Assembly (NCBI GenBank): GCA_020200675.1
Contig: JAIVIG010000349.1
Location: 1-10,319 of the forward strand
From: Actinomycetota bacterium
GTDB lineage: Bacteria; Actinomycetota; Rubrobacteria; Rubrobacterales; Rubrobacteraceae
Direction of reading: 5' to 3'
DNA: 10,319 bases
In this document: piece by piece, positions 1-7,000 of the stretch
Layout: each line of letters opens with the position of its first letter
How positions within the stretch are numbered: the first letter of the stretch is position 1
Program-made: the position numbers and the translations under genes
The notes under the pieces: model-generated
The model's database searches: none
What the model was told of the DNA's origin: nothing
The model's input: only the letters and a program-made list of their open reading frames with translations

Positions 1-1190
1 TCGGTGACGACGCCTGCGCCAACCGTCCTGCCACCCTCCCGTATCGCAAAGTTCAAACCCTCGTCCATCGCTATTGGACTTATAAGCTCCACGTTCATCA
101 CCGTGTTGTCCCCTGGCATCACCATCTCCACCCCTTCTTCGAGGCGAATCTCCCCCGTCACGTCCGTCGTCCTAAAGTAGAACTGGGGCCTGTAGTTACT
201 GAAGAACGGCGTGTGGCGTCCTCCCTCTTCCTTACTGAGCACGTACACCTCGGCCTTGAACTTCGTGTGAGGGGTGATCGAACCCGGCCTGGCCAATACC
301 TGTCCGCGCTCTATGTCGTCCCGCCGCACGCCCCTTAGAAGAGCCCCTATGTTGTCCCCCGCCTGGGCAGACTCCATCGACTTGTTGAACATCTCAACCC
401 CAGTCACCACCGTCTTTCTAGTGGGCCTGATCCCCACCACCTCTACCTCGGTGTTGAGCCCTATCTCCCCGGCTTCGACCCTCCCCGTGGCCACCGTCCC
501 CCGGCCCTGGATCGTGAACACGTCTTCGACGGCCAACAAGAACGGCCGGTCTATTGCACGCTCGGGCTCGGGCACGTAGGTGTCTACTGCCTCCATCAGC
601 TCCACGATCGCCCCTTCGCCGTACTCCCCCTCGTCCCCCTCCAAAGCGCGCAAAGCAGACCCTATCACCACGGGCACGTCGTCTCCGGGGAAGTCGTACT
701 CTGAGAGCAGCTCCCTGACCTCCATCTCCACTAGCTCCAACAGCTCGGGGTCGTCCACCATGTCCGCCTTGTTCAAGAACACCACGATGTAGGGAACCCC
801 AACCTGGCGGGCCAACAAGATGTGCTCTCTAGTCTGGGGCATGGGGCCGTCCGCAGCACTCACCACCAGGATCGCCCCGTCCATCTGGGCCGCTCCGGTG
901 ATCATGTTCTTTACGTAGTCGGCGTGTCCGGGGCAGTCCACGTGGGCGTAGTGGCGATTCTCCGTGGCGTACTCCTGGTGCGACGTTGCTATGGTTATGC
1001 CGCGCTGGCGCTCTTCGGGGGCGTTGTCTATCTGCTCGAAGGCTACACTCTTGTTTGCGGGGTCGTCTGGGACGCGCTTGGCCAAGACGCCTGTTATGGC
1101 GGCGGTAAGGGTGGTTTTGCCGTGGTCTACGTGGCCGATGGTGCCCACGTTCAGGTGCGGCTTGTTCCTCTCGAACCTTCCTCTGGACAT
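1..1190 (-). CDS. tuf: Elongation factor Tu, 3' end cut by the window edge
   Basis: EF-Tu is the cytoplasmic GTPase that carries aminoacyl-tRNA to the ribosomal A site. I translated this frame by hand. It is open for 396 codons from the ATG at 1190-1188, so only about the last four residues lie beyond the left edge. Visible motifs are the P-loop GHVDHGKT (19-26), switch I RGIT (63-66), DCPGH (85-89), NKAD (140-143) and SAL (178-180). Domains 2 and 3 follow, with GRGTVATGR, GGRHTPFF and YRPQFYFRTTDVTG, ending in REGGRTVGAGVVT. The ATG is fused directly to fusA coding sequence with no spacer. The nearest strong Shine-Dalgarno-like run (AAGGAGG, 1215-1209) is 18 nt away, too far to work well. 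Codon use differs from fusA: by hand count TTG is 11 of 25 Leu and ATA 12 of 22 Ile. The protein identity is certain; its junction with fusA is suspect. Confidence 0.96.
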   Translation of the reverse strand, partial: MSRGRFERNKPHLNVGTIGHVDHGKTTLTAAITGVLAKRVPDDPANKSVAFEQIDNAPEERQRGITIATSHQEYATENRHYAHVDCPGHADYVKNMITGAAQMDGAILVVSAADGPMPQTREHILLARQVGVPYIVVFLNKADMVDDPELLELVEMEVRELLSEYDFPGDDVPVVIGSALRALEGDEGEYGEGAIVELMEAVDTYVPEPERAIDRPFLLAVEDVFTIQGRGTVATGRVEAGEIGLNTEVEVVGIRPTRKTVVTGVEMFNKSMESAQAGDNIGALLRGVRRDDIERGQVLARPGSITPHTKFKAEVYVLSKEEGGRHTPFFSNYRPQFYFRTTDVTGEIRLEEGVEMVMPGDNTVMNVELISPIAMDEGLNFAIREGGRTVGAGVVT

Positions 1191-3057
1191 GGTTGGCCCG
1201 CTTGAGGGCCTCCTTGGCCGCCATGCTACCGGCGATCTGGAACGCCATCTCGGACGAGTCGACGTCGTGGAAAGACCCATCGATGAGCTCGAACTTCACA
1301 TCCACGACCGGGAACCCGGCCACGACGCCGTTGTCCAAAGCGCCCTGGATGCCCTTGTCCACGCTCGGGATGTACTCGCGCGGGATGACGCCGCCGACAA
1401 TCTTGTTGTCGAACTCGTAGCCGCCCTCGTCGTTGTGCTCGGCGTTGATGACCGCGTGACCGTACTGGCCGCGACCGCCGGTCTGCCGCACGAAACGTCC
1501 CTCGATGTTCTCGACCCGCTTGCGGATCGTCTCCCGGTACGCCACCTGAGGCTTGCCGATGTTCGCGTCCACCCGAAACTCGCGCAGCAACCTGTCTAGG
1601 ATGATCTCCAGGTGCAGCTCGCCCATCCCGGCGATGACCGTCTGCCCCGTCTCCTCGTCGCTGCGCACGCTGAAGGTCGGGTCCTCCTCCGCGAGGCGCT
1701 GGAGCGCGACGGACAGCTTCTCCTGGTCGGCCTTGGTCTTAGGCTCGATGGCTTGATCGATCACAGGCTCCGGGAAGATCATTTGCTCGAGCACGACCGG
1801 CTCGCCTTCGGCAGCGACCAGCGTGTCGCCGGTCCCAGTCTGGGAGAGACCGATCGCCGCCACCAGCTCGCCCGCGTAGACTTCTTCGCGCTGCTCTCGG
1901 CTGTTCGCGTGCAGCTGCAGGAGCCTACCGACGCGTTCGCGCCGGCCCTTGCTCGTGTTCATCACGTAAGAGCCGCTCCTGAGCGTGCCCGAGTACACCC
2001 TCATGTACGTCAGCTTCCCGACGTGCGGGTCGGCCTGCACCTTGAAGGCAAGCGCGGCCAGCGGGCCGTCCTCGTCGGCCTCTAGCTGGATCTCCTCGCC
2101 ATCCGGCGTCATGCCGACGACCGGCGGCCTGTCGAGCGGGCTCGGCAGGTAGTCCACCACGCCGTCGAGCAACGGCTGAACGCCCTTGTTCTTGAACGCC
2201 GAACCGCAAAAGACCGGGGTCATCCGAGTGTCCAGCGTCGCCTTGCGGATAGCCGCCCGGATCTGGTCCGGGTCGATCTCCTCGCCCTCCAGGTAGAGCA
2301 TCATGAGCTCCTCGTCCTGGTCGGCGACCGCGTCCATGAGCTTCTCGCGATACTCCTCGGCCCGCGCCCGAAGCTCCTCGGGGATCTCCGTCTCTTCCCA
2401 CTCGGCCCCGAGATCGTCCAGGTACATGATCGCCTTCATCTCGACGAGGTCCACGATCCCACGGAACTCGGACTCCGCCCCGATCGGCAACTGCACCGGC
2501 ACGGCGTTCGCCCCGAGCCGGTCCGCCATGGTATCCACGGCCTTATAGAAGTCGGCCCCGATGCGGTCCATCTTGTTGACGAACGCTATCCGCGGCACGC
2601 TGTACTTGTCCGCCTGCCGCCACACCGTCTCCGACTGCGGCTCGACCCCGGCCACGGAGTCGAAAAGGGCGATCGCGCCATCGAGCACGCGCAAGCTCCG
2701 CTCCACCTCGACGGTGAAGTCCACGTGTCCGGGCGTGTCTATAATATTAATGCGATACTGGTCCGGGATCCGGGTGTGGAGGCCCTCCTGGCGGCCGGCC
2801 TTGCCGTTCTTGGAGGTGCCGGTGCCACCCCAGAACACGGTTGTGGCGGCGCTCGTTATGGTGATGCCGCGCTCGCGCTCCTGGGCCATCCAGTCCATCA
2901 CGGCGTTCCCGTCGTGGACCTCCCCCAGCCTGTGGGTCAGGCCCGTGTAGAGCAAGATCCGCTCGGTCGTGGTGGTCTTTCCGGCGTCGATGTGCGCCAT
3001 GATCCCGATATTTCGTACCCGCCGTAGCGGGGTTTTTCTAGCTACGGAAACAGCCAT
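829..3057 (-). CDS. fusA: Elongation factor G lacking domain V, with an out-of-frame tail inside tuf
   Basis: EF-G is the GTPase that drives tRNA-mRNA translocation. Residues 1-622 are clear EF-G: P-loop HIDAGKTT (22-29), switch I RGIT (63-66), DTPGH (107-111), NKMD (161-164), then domains II to IV including EEDPTF, GMGELHLE, GGRGQYGH, GGVIPREYIP and HDVDSSEMAF. After KRAN (622) the usual continuation, a Pro followed by all of domain V (about 90 residues), is missing. The frame instead runs 120 codons through the start of tuf in the wrong register, giving an Arg/Pro-rich tail with no EF-G character, to a stop at 829. The ATG start is supported by AAGGA (3065-3061) four nucleotides upstream, 9 nt after the rpsG stop. 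A loop at 77-100 is about 20 residues longer than in Thermus EF-G. From family knowledge, EF-G without domain V should not support normal translocation, so this copy is probably non-functional or a sequence chimera. Confidence 0.9.
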   Translation of the reverse strand: MAVSVARKTPLRRVRNIGIMAHIDAGKTTTTERILLYTGLTHRLGEVHDGNAVMDWMAQERERGITITSAATTVFWGGTGTSKNGKAGRQEGLHTRIPDQYRINIIDTPGHVDFTVEVERSLRVLDGAIALFDSVAGVEPQSETVWRQADKYSVPRIAFVNKMDRIGADFYKAVDTMADRLGANAVPVQLPIGAESEFRGIVDLVEMKAIMYLDDLGAEWEETEIPEELRARAEEYREKLMDAVADQDEELMMLYLEGEEIDPDQIRAAIRKATLDTRMTPVFCGSAFKNKGVQPLLDGVVDYLPSPLDRPPVVGMTPDGEEIQLEADEDGPLAALAFKVQADPHVGKLTYMRVYSGTLRSGSYVMNTSKGRRERVGRLLQLHANSREQREEVYAGELVAAIGLSQTGTGDTLVAAEGEPVVLEQMIFPEPVIDQAIEPKTKADQEKLSVALQRLAEEDPTFSVRSDEETGQTVIAGMGELHLEIILDRLLREFRVDANIGKPQVAYRETIRKRVENIEGRFVRQTGGRGQYGHAVINAEHNDEGGYEFDNKIVGGVIPREYIPSVDKGIQGALDNGVVAGFPVVDVKFELIDGSFHDVDSSEMAFQIAGSMAAKEALKRANHVQRKVREEQAAPERGHHRPRRPRQNHPYRRHNRRLGQARPRRPRKQECSLRADRQRPRRAPARHNHSNVAPGVRHGESPLRPRGLPRTRRLRKEHDHRSGPDGRGDPGGECCGRPHAPD
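1188..1197 (-). other. fusA/tuf fusion junction
   Basis: EF-G codons GCC AAC (1197-1192, Ala-Asn) are followed by one C and then the tuf ATG (1190-1188). EF-G identity ends and EF-Tu identity begins with no intervening base of recognisable spacer. The tuf frame is +1 relative to fusA. I found no EF-G domain V sequence in any frame within the window, so this is a loss of sequence and not a simple frameshift. Confidence 0.9.
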
Positions 3058-3066
3058 TTTTCCTTA
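3058..3066 (-). promoter_or_regulatory. rpsG-fusA gap with the fusA ribosome binding site and a double stop
   Basis: On the minus strand the rpsG stop TGA (3069-3067) is followed in frame by TAA (3066-3064). The second stop overlaps AAGGA (3065-3061), the Shine-Dalgarno of fusA, four nucleotides before its ATG. Tight spacing and tandem stops suggest coupled translation of S7 and EF-G. Confidence 0.7.
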
Positions 3067-3537
3067 TCACCACCTGTAATGTGCGAACGCTCGGTTTGCT
3101 TCGGCCATGCGGTGGGTGTCCTCCCGCCGCTTGACGCTCGTCCCAACGTTGTCCTTTGCGTCCAGGATCTCGCCGGCCAGCCTCCGGCCCATCGTCTTCT
3201 CCCGCCGCGCCCGAGCGTAGCCGACCATCCACCTGAGGGCCAGCGTGTTTGCCCGACGCGGGATTACCTCGACCGGCACCTGGTAGGTCGCGCCACCCAC
3301 GCGGCGGCTCTTCACCTCGATGCGCGGCCGGATGTTGTCCAAAGCGTTGTTGAGGACCGTAACCGGGCTCGTGCCGGTCCGCTCCTCGATAAAGGAGAGG
3401 GCGTCGTAGACGATCTTCTCCGCCGTGCTCTTCTTACCGTCGAGCATGATCTTGTTGATCAACTGCTGTACCAGCACGCTCCCGTACACGGGATCGGCCG
3501 GTATCCTTCTCTTCGGCGGCGCAGCTCGCCTGGGCAT
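3067..3537 (-). CDS. rpsG: 30S ribosomal protein S7
   Basis: S7 is a primary 16S rRNA binding protein that organises the head of the 30S subunit near the E site. In E. coli it is the translational repressor of the str operon. The protein is 156 residues, the usual bacterial length. It starts MPRRAAPPKRR and keeps the signature DPVYGS, the INKIMLDGKKS helix, NIRPRIEVKSRRVGGATYQVP and the C-terminal EDTHRMAEANRAFAHYRW. The ATG follows GGGAGGG (3551-3545) at 7 nt spacing, within the 14-nt gap after rpsL. The stop is a tandem TGA-TAA. Nothing looks truncated. Whether it autoregulates this operon cannot be read from the sequence. Confidence 0.97.
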   Translation of the reverse strand: MPRRAAPPKRRIPADPVYGSVLVQQLINKIMLDGKKSTAEKIVYDALSFIEERTGTSPVTVLNNALDNIRPRIEVKSRRVGGATYQVPVEVIPRRANTLALRWMVGYARARREKTMGRRLAGEILDAKDNVGTSVKRREDTHRMAEANRAFAHYRW

Positions 3538-3551
3538 CTCCTATCCCTCCC
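3538..3551 (-). promoter_or_regulatory. rpsG ribosome binding site in the rpsL-rpsG gap
   Basis: The 14-nt gap on the minus strand reads GGGAGGG then ATAGGAG then ATG. GGGAGGG (3551-3545) sits 7 nt before the start, a good Shine-Dalgarno. It begins immediately after the rpsL TAG, consistent with tight co-translation. Confidence 0.7.
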
Positions 3552-3917
3552 CTACTTCTTGGTCCCGTACTTGGAACGGCCCTGCTTGCGGTTGGAGACC
3601 CCGAGGGTATCCAGCGCCCCGCGCACGACCTTGTAGCGCACGCCCGGCAGATCCTTCACCCGGCCGCCACGTACGAGCACGACAGAGTGCTCCTGCAGGT
3701 TGTGCCCCTCGCCCGGCACGTAAGCCGTGACCTCCATCTGGTTGGTGAGTTTAACCCTGGCGATCTTACGTAGCGCCGAGTTCGGCTTCTTCGGGGTGGT
3801 AGTCGAGACGCGGGTGCACACACCGCGCCGCTGCGGCGACCCCTGCAACGCCGGCGTCGCCGTCTTCTCTTTCTTTAACTTGCGCTCTTCGCGCACGAGT
3901 TGATTCGTAGTCGGCAC
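3552..3917 (-). CDS. rpsL: 30S ribosomal protein S12
   Basis: S12 lies at the decoding centre of the 30S subunit and affects accuracy and streptomycin response. The protein is 121 residues, within a few of the usual length. It keeps TPALQGSPQRRGVCTRV, TTTPKKPNSALRK, GEGHNLQEHSVV, GGRVKDLPGVRY and RSKYG. Both lysines where streptomycin-resistance changes arise are wild type (Lys43/44 in TPKKPN and Lys88 in RVKDLP). Asp89 is the residue that RimO methylthiolates in many bacteria. The start codon is GTG (3917-3915), chosen because the protein then begins with the family's MPTTNQL and because GGAAGG (3930-3925) lies 7 nt upstream. It is the first gene of the str group, behind a promoter that overlaps the rpoC end. 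Confidence 0.97.
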   Translation of the reverse strand: MPTTNQLVREERKLKKEKTATPALQGSPQRRGVCTRVSTTTPKKPNSALRKIARVKLTNQMEVTAYVPGEGHNLQEHSVVLVRGGRVKDLPGVRYKVVRGALDTLGVSNRKQGRSKYGTKK

Positions 3918-3924
3918 GCCTGCG

Positions 3925-3933
3925 CCTTCCTTT
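3925..3933 (-). promoter_or_regulatory. rpsL ribosome binding site
   Basis: The minus strand reads AAAGGAAGG, with its last G 7 nt before the GTG start of rpsL. This purine run supports the GTG as the real start. Confidence 0.75.
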
Positions 3934-3961
3934 CCTTCATCCGGGATAAAAGTCCTACAAC

Positions 3962-4000
3962 AAAAAGTTACGCGCCGCGGCCCGGGGAAGATCCCCCGCG
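3962..4000 (-). other. Leader hairpin followed by a T-run, possible weak terminator or attenuator
   Basis: On the minus strand CGCGG (4000-3996) can pair with CCGCG (3980-3976), enclosing a further GGG/CCC pairing with a 5-nt loop and a 4-nt bulge. Nine nucleotides later comes a run of five T (3966-3962). The bulge and the distance to the T-run make this a poor classical intrinsic terminator. It could be the end of the rpoBC transcript, a partial attenuator in the str leader, or neither. Confidence 0.35.
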
Positions 4001-4005
4001 AGCAG

Positions 4006-4025
4006 TCGTAACCGCTCGTAACCGC
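4006..4025 (-). repeat. Tandem 10-bp direct repeat in the str leader
   Basis: The plus strand carries TCGTAACCGC twice back to back (4006-4015 and 4016-4025). On the transcribed strand this is GCGGTTACGA twice, at the predicted transcription start of the str genes. The match is exact. Function unknown; it may be chance duplication. Confidence 0.7.
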
Positions 4026-4033
4026 GACGCGCT

Positions 4034-4062
4034 ATTTTAGGCTCACGAAGCCGCTATGTCAA
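4034..4062 (-). promoter_or_regulatory. Predicted housekeeping-sigma promoter for the rpsL-rpsG-fusA-tuf genes
   Basis: The minus strand has a perfect -35 box TTGACA (4062-4057), a 17-nt spacer and a -10 box TAAAAT (4039-4034, one mismatch from TATAAT). The -35 lies within the last codons of rpoC (Leu-Asp-Ile) and the spacer spans its TGA stop (4045-4043). Transcription would start around 4028-4025, giving an rpsL leader of about 110 nt. The match and spacing are close to ideal in an otherwise G+C-rich region. Activity has not been tested. Confidence 0.75.
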
Positions 4063-7000
4063 GGTCTTCGACGTCCTGCGCACCATACCCTTCGACCATA
4101 ACCGTGAGCTGCCGGTAGCGCGGCATGCCCGTGGCCGCCGGGATGAGTTTCCCGATAATTACGTTCTCCTTCAGACCGGCGAGGCTGTCCACCTTGCCCT
4201 CGATGGCGGCGTCGGTAAGGACGCGGGCGGTCTCTTGGAAGGAGGCGGCGGAGAGGAAGCTGTCCGTGGCGAGCGAGGCCTTGGTGATACCCATGAGGAC
4301 CGTATGGAAGGTGGCGGGGGTACCGCCCTCCTCCTCGACGCGCTCGTTCTCGGATAGCACCGTGAAGCGGTCGGCGACCTGCTCGGGCAGGAGATTCGTG
4401 TCGCCGGGATCGTCCACCACGACCTTACGAAGCATCTGGCGTACGATCACCTCGATGTGCTTGTCGTGGATGTCCACGCCCTGCGCCCGGTAGACCTTCT
4501 GCACCTCGTCGACCAGGTAACGCTCGGTCTGGGTGGTGCCGCGGCTGTAGCGCAGGTCGTTCTCCAGGATCTGGTGCGGGTAGACGGAGCCTTCCGTGAT
4601 CGGGGTGTTCGCCCGGACCTCGGCCCCCTCGACGAACTCCGGCCTGAGGAGCTGGCGCTCGACCCTGTACTCCCGGCTCTCCGTGCCGTCGGGAGAGGTG
4701 ATGGCGACCTTTATGAGGCGGTCGCTCTCTATCTCCTCGAGGCTCACGTAGCCGTCGATGTCCGCGAGGGTAGCCTCGGCCTTGGGGTGCCGCGCCTCGA
4801 AGAGCTCGACGACCCTCGGCAGACCGGCCGTGATGTCCTCGCCGGCGATACCACCGGTGTGGAAGGTACGCATCGTAAGCTGCGTCCCCGGCTCGCCGAT
4901 GCTCTGGGCCGCGATGATGCCAACAGCCTCGCCGACGTCCACCGGACGGTAGGTCGAGAGCGCCCGGCCGTAGCACGCCTGGCACACGCCCTGCGGACTC
5001 TCGCACTTGGACGGCGTGCGCACCGGGACCAGGGTCTCCCGAGGGAGCTGGTCGCGCCACGAGGCGAAGAGGCCCGGCGTTATGTCCGTACCGGCCTCGG
5101 CGATGACCTCGCCCGTCTCCGCGTCCACGAGGTCGCGGGCCAGGTAGCGGGCCGCGATGGAGTCGTTCGGGTCGCCCCGGCCGCCCTGGAGGTACAGCGG
5201 GATCTCGACATAGCCCTCGGTGCCGCAATCGGCGTCGTGGATCACGACGTCCTGGGAGACGTCCACGAGGCGGCGGGTGAGGTAGCCCGAGTCAGCGGTA
5301 CGCAGGGCCGTGTCGGCCTGGCCCTTTCGGGCGCCGTGCGTCGAGGTGAAGTACTCGAGCACCGAGAGTCCCTCCATAAAGCTGCTCTTCACGGGCTCGT
5401 CGATGATCTCGCCCTTAGTGTTCGTCATAAGGCCGCGCATACCGGCGAGCTGCGTGATCTGGGAGTAGTTACCCCTGGCGCCGGAGTTGGCCATCATGTA
5501 GATCGGGTTCAGGCGGTAGAGGTTGTCCTTCATCGCCTGCTCGACCTCGTTCCTGGCCTGGGTCCACATGCTGATGACCCGCTCGAGGCGCTCCTCGTCG
5601 GAGATGAAGCCCGAATCCCACTGCTCCTCGACCTCGTTGACCAAATTGTCGTAACGGCCGAGGATCTCCTCCTTTTGCTCGGGCACCACGATGTCGTTCT
5701 TGCCGATGGAGACGCCGGCCCGCGTGGCCGTGTGGAACCCGACCCTCTTGAGGGTGTCCAGAAGCTGGCTGACGAGTTCGGTGGGGTAGCGGTTCACGTA
5801 CTCGGTGACGAGAGCCTTGACCTCACCCTTCTTCAACGTGTGGTTGACGAAGTTGTAGTCGGCCGGATCGTAGGCTGCCCCGAGGTACTCGCGGAGCGTC
5901 CCTTCCACGTTCTCGTTGAAAATCGCCCGACCGAGCGTCGTCTCGACCCTACCACCGTCGCGGCGCAGCAGGATTTTGTCGTGGATCTTGAGCGAGCCCT
6001 CCTTGTACGCGGCCTCCGCCTCGTCGTAGGAGGAGATGAACGCCTTGACGCCCTGCTCCTCGAAATCGTCACCGGCGTAGGTCACGTAGTAGAGCCCGAG
6101 AACCATGTCCTGCGAGGGAACCGCGATCGGGAACCCGTTCGCAGGCAAGAGTATGTTCTGCGTCGAGAGCATCAAGACGCGAGCCTCGGCCTGCGCCTCG
6201 GGAGAGAGCGGCACGTGTACCGCCATCTGGTCGCCGTCGAAGTCCGCGTTGAACGCCGAGCACACCAACGGGTGTACCTGTATGGCCTTCCCTTCGACCA
6301 GGACCGGCTCGAACGCCTGGATGCCCAAACGGTGGAGCGTCGGGGCGCGGTTCAGGAGCACCGGATGCTCCTTGATGACGTCCTCGAGGACGTCCCACAC
6401 CTCGGGCCTGAGCCTCTCCACCATCTGCTTGGCGCTCCGGATGTTCGGCGCGAGCGCCCGGTCGACGAGCACCTTCATCACGAACGGCTTGAAGAGCTCG
6501 ACTGCCATGAGACGCGGCAGACCGCACTGGTGCATCTGCAAGCCGGGACCGACCACGATCACCGAACGGCCGGAGTAGTCCACGCGCTTACCGAGCAGGT
6601 TCTGCCGGAACCTACCCTGCTTGCCCTTGAGCATGTCCGAGAGGGATTTGAGCGCCCGGTTGCCGGCGCCGGTGACCGCCCTACCCCTCCGACCGTTGTC
6701 GAAGAGGGCGTCCAGGCGCAGACGGTTGTTCCGGTTGATGACCCTGCGGTACAGGTCGTTCAGGTCGCTCGTGGCGAAGCGTCCGCCGTCGAGCTGAACC
6801 ATCGGGCGCAGATCCGGCGGCAAGACCGGAACGGCGTCCATGACCATCCACTCCGGCCTGTTGCCGCTCGTGCGGAAGGCGTCCACGACCTTGAGGCGCT
6901 TTATGGCCTTCTGGCGCTTCTGGCCCTTGGACTCTTCGACCATGTCCCGGAGGTCCTGGGCCTCGGCTTCGAGGTCGACCTGGCTTATGAGGTCGCGAAC

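Noticed and set aside
1188..1197. Programmed +1 frameshift producing an EF-G/EF-Tu fusion protein
   Set aside because: The frames are offset by +1, but no slippery sequence is apparent, no such fusion is known to me, and domain V is missing altogether. A deletion or chimera explains it better.
2740..2760. AT-rich patch in fusA resembling a -10 box (TATTAT)
   Set aside because: It encodes the conserved EF-G segment before DTPGH, and no -35-like hexamer sits at the right distance upstream. Treated as a coding patch only.
3962..4000. Classical intrinsic terminator after rpoC
   Set aside because: The stem is bulged and the T-run is short and about 9 nt beyond it. I kept it as a hairpin with uncertain role, not a terminator call.
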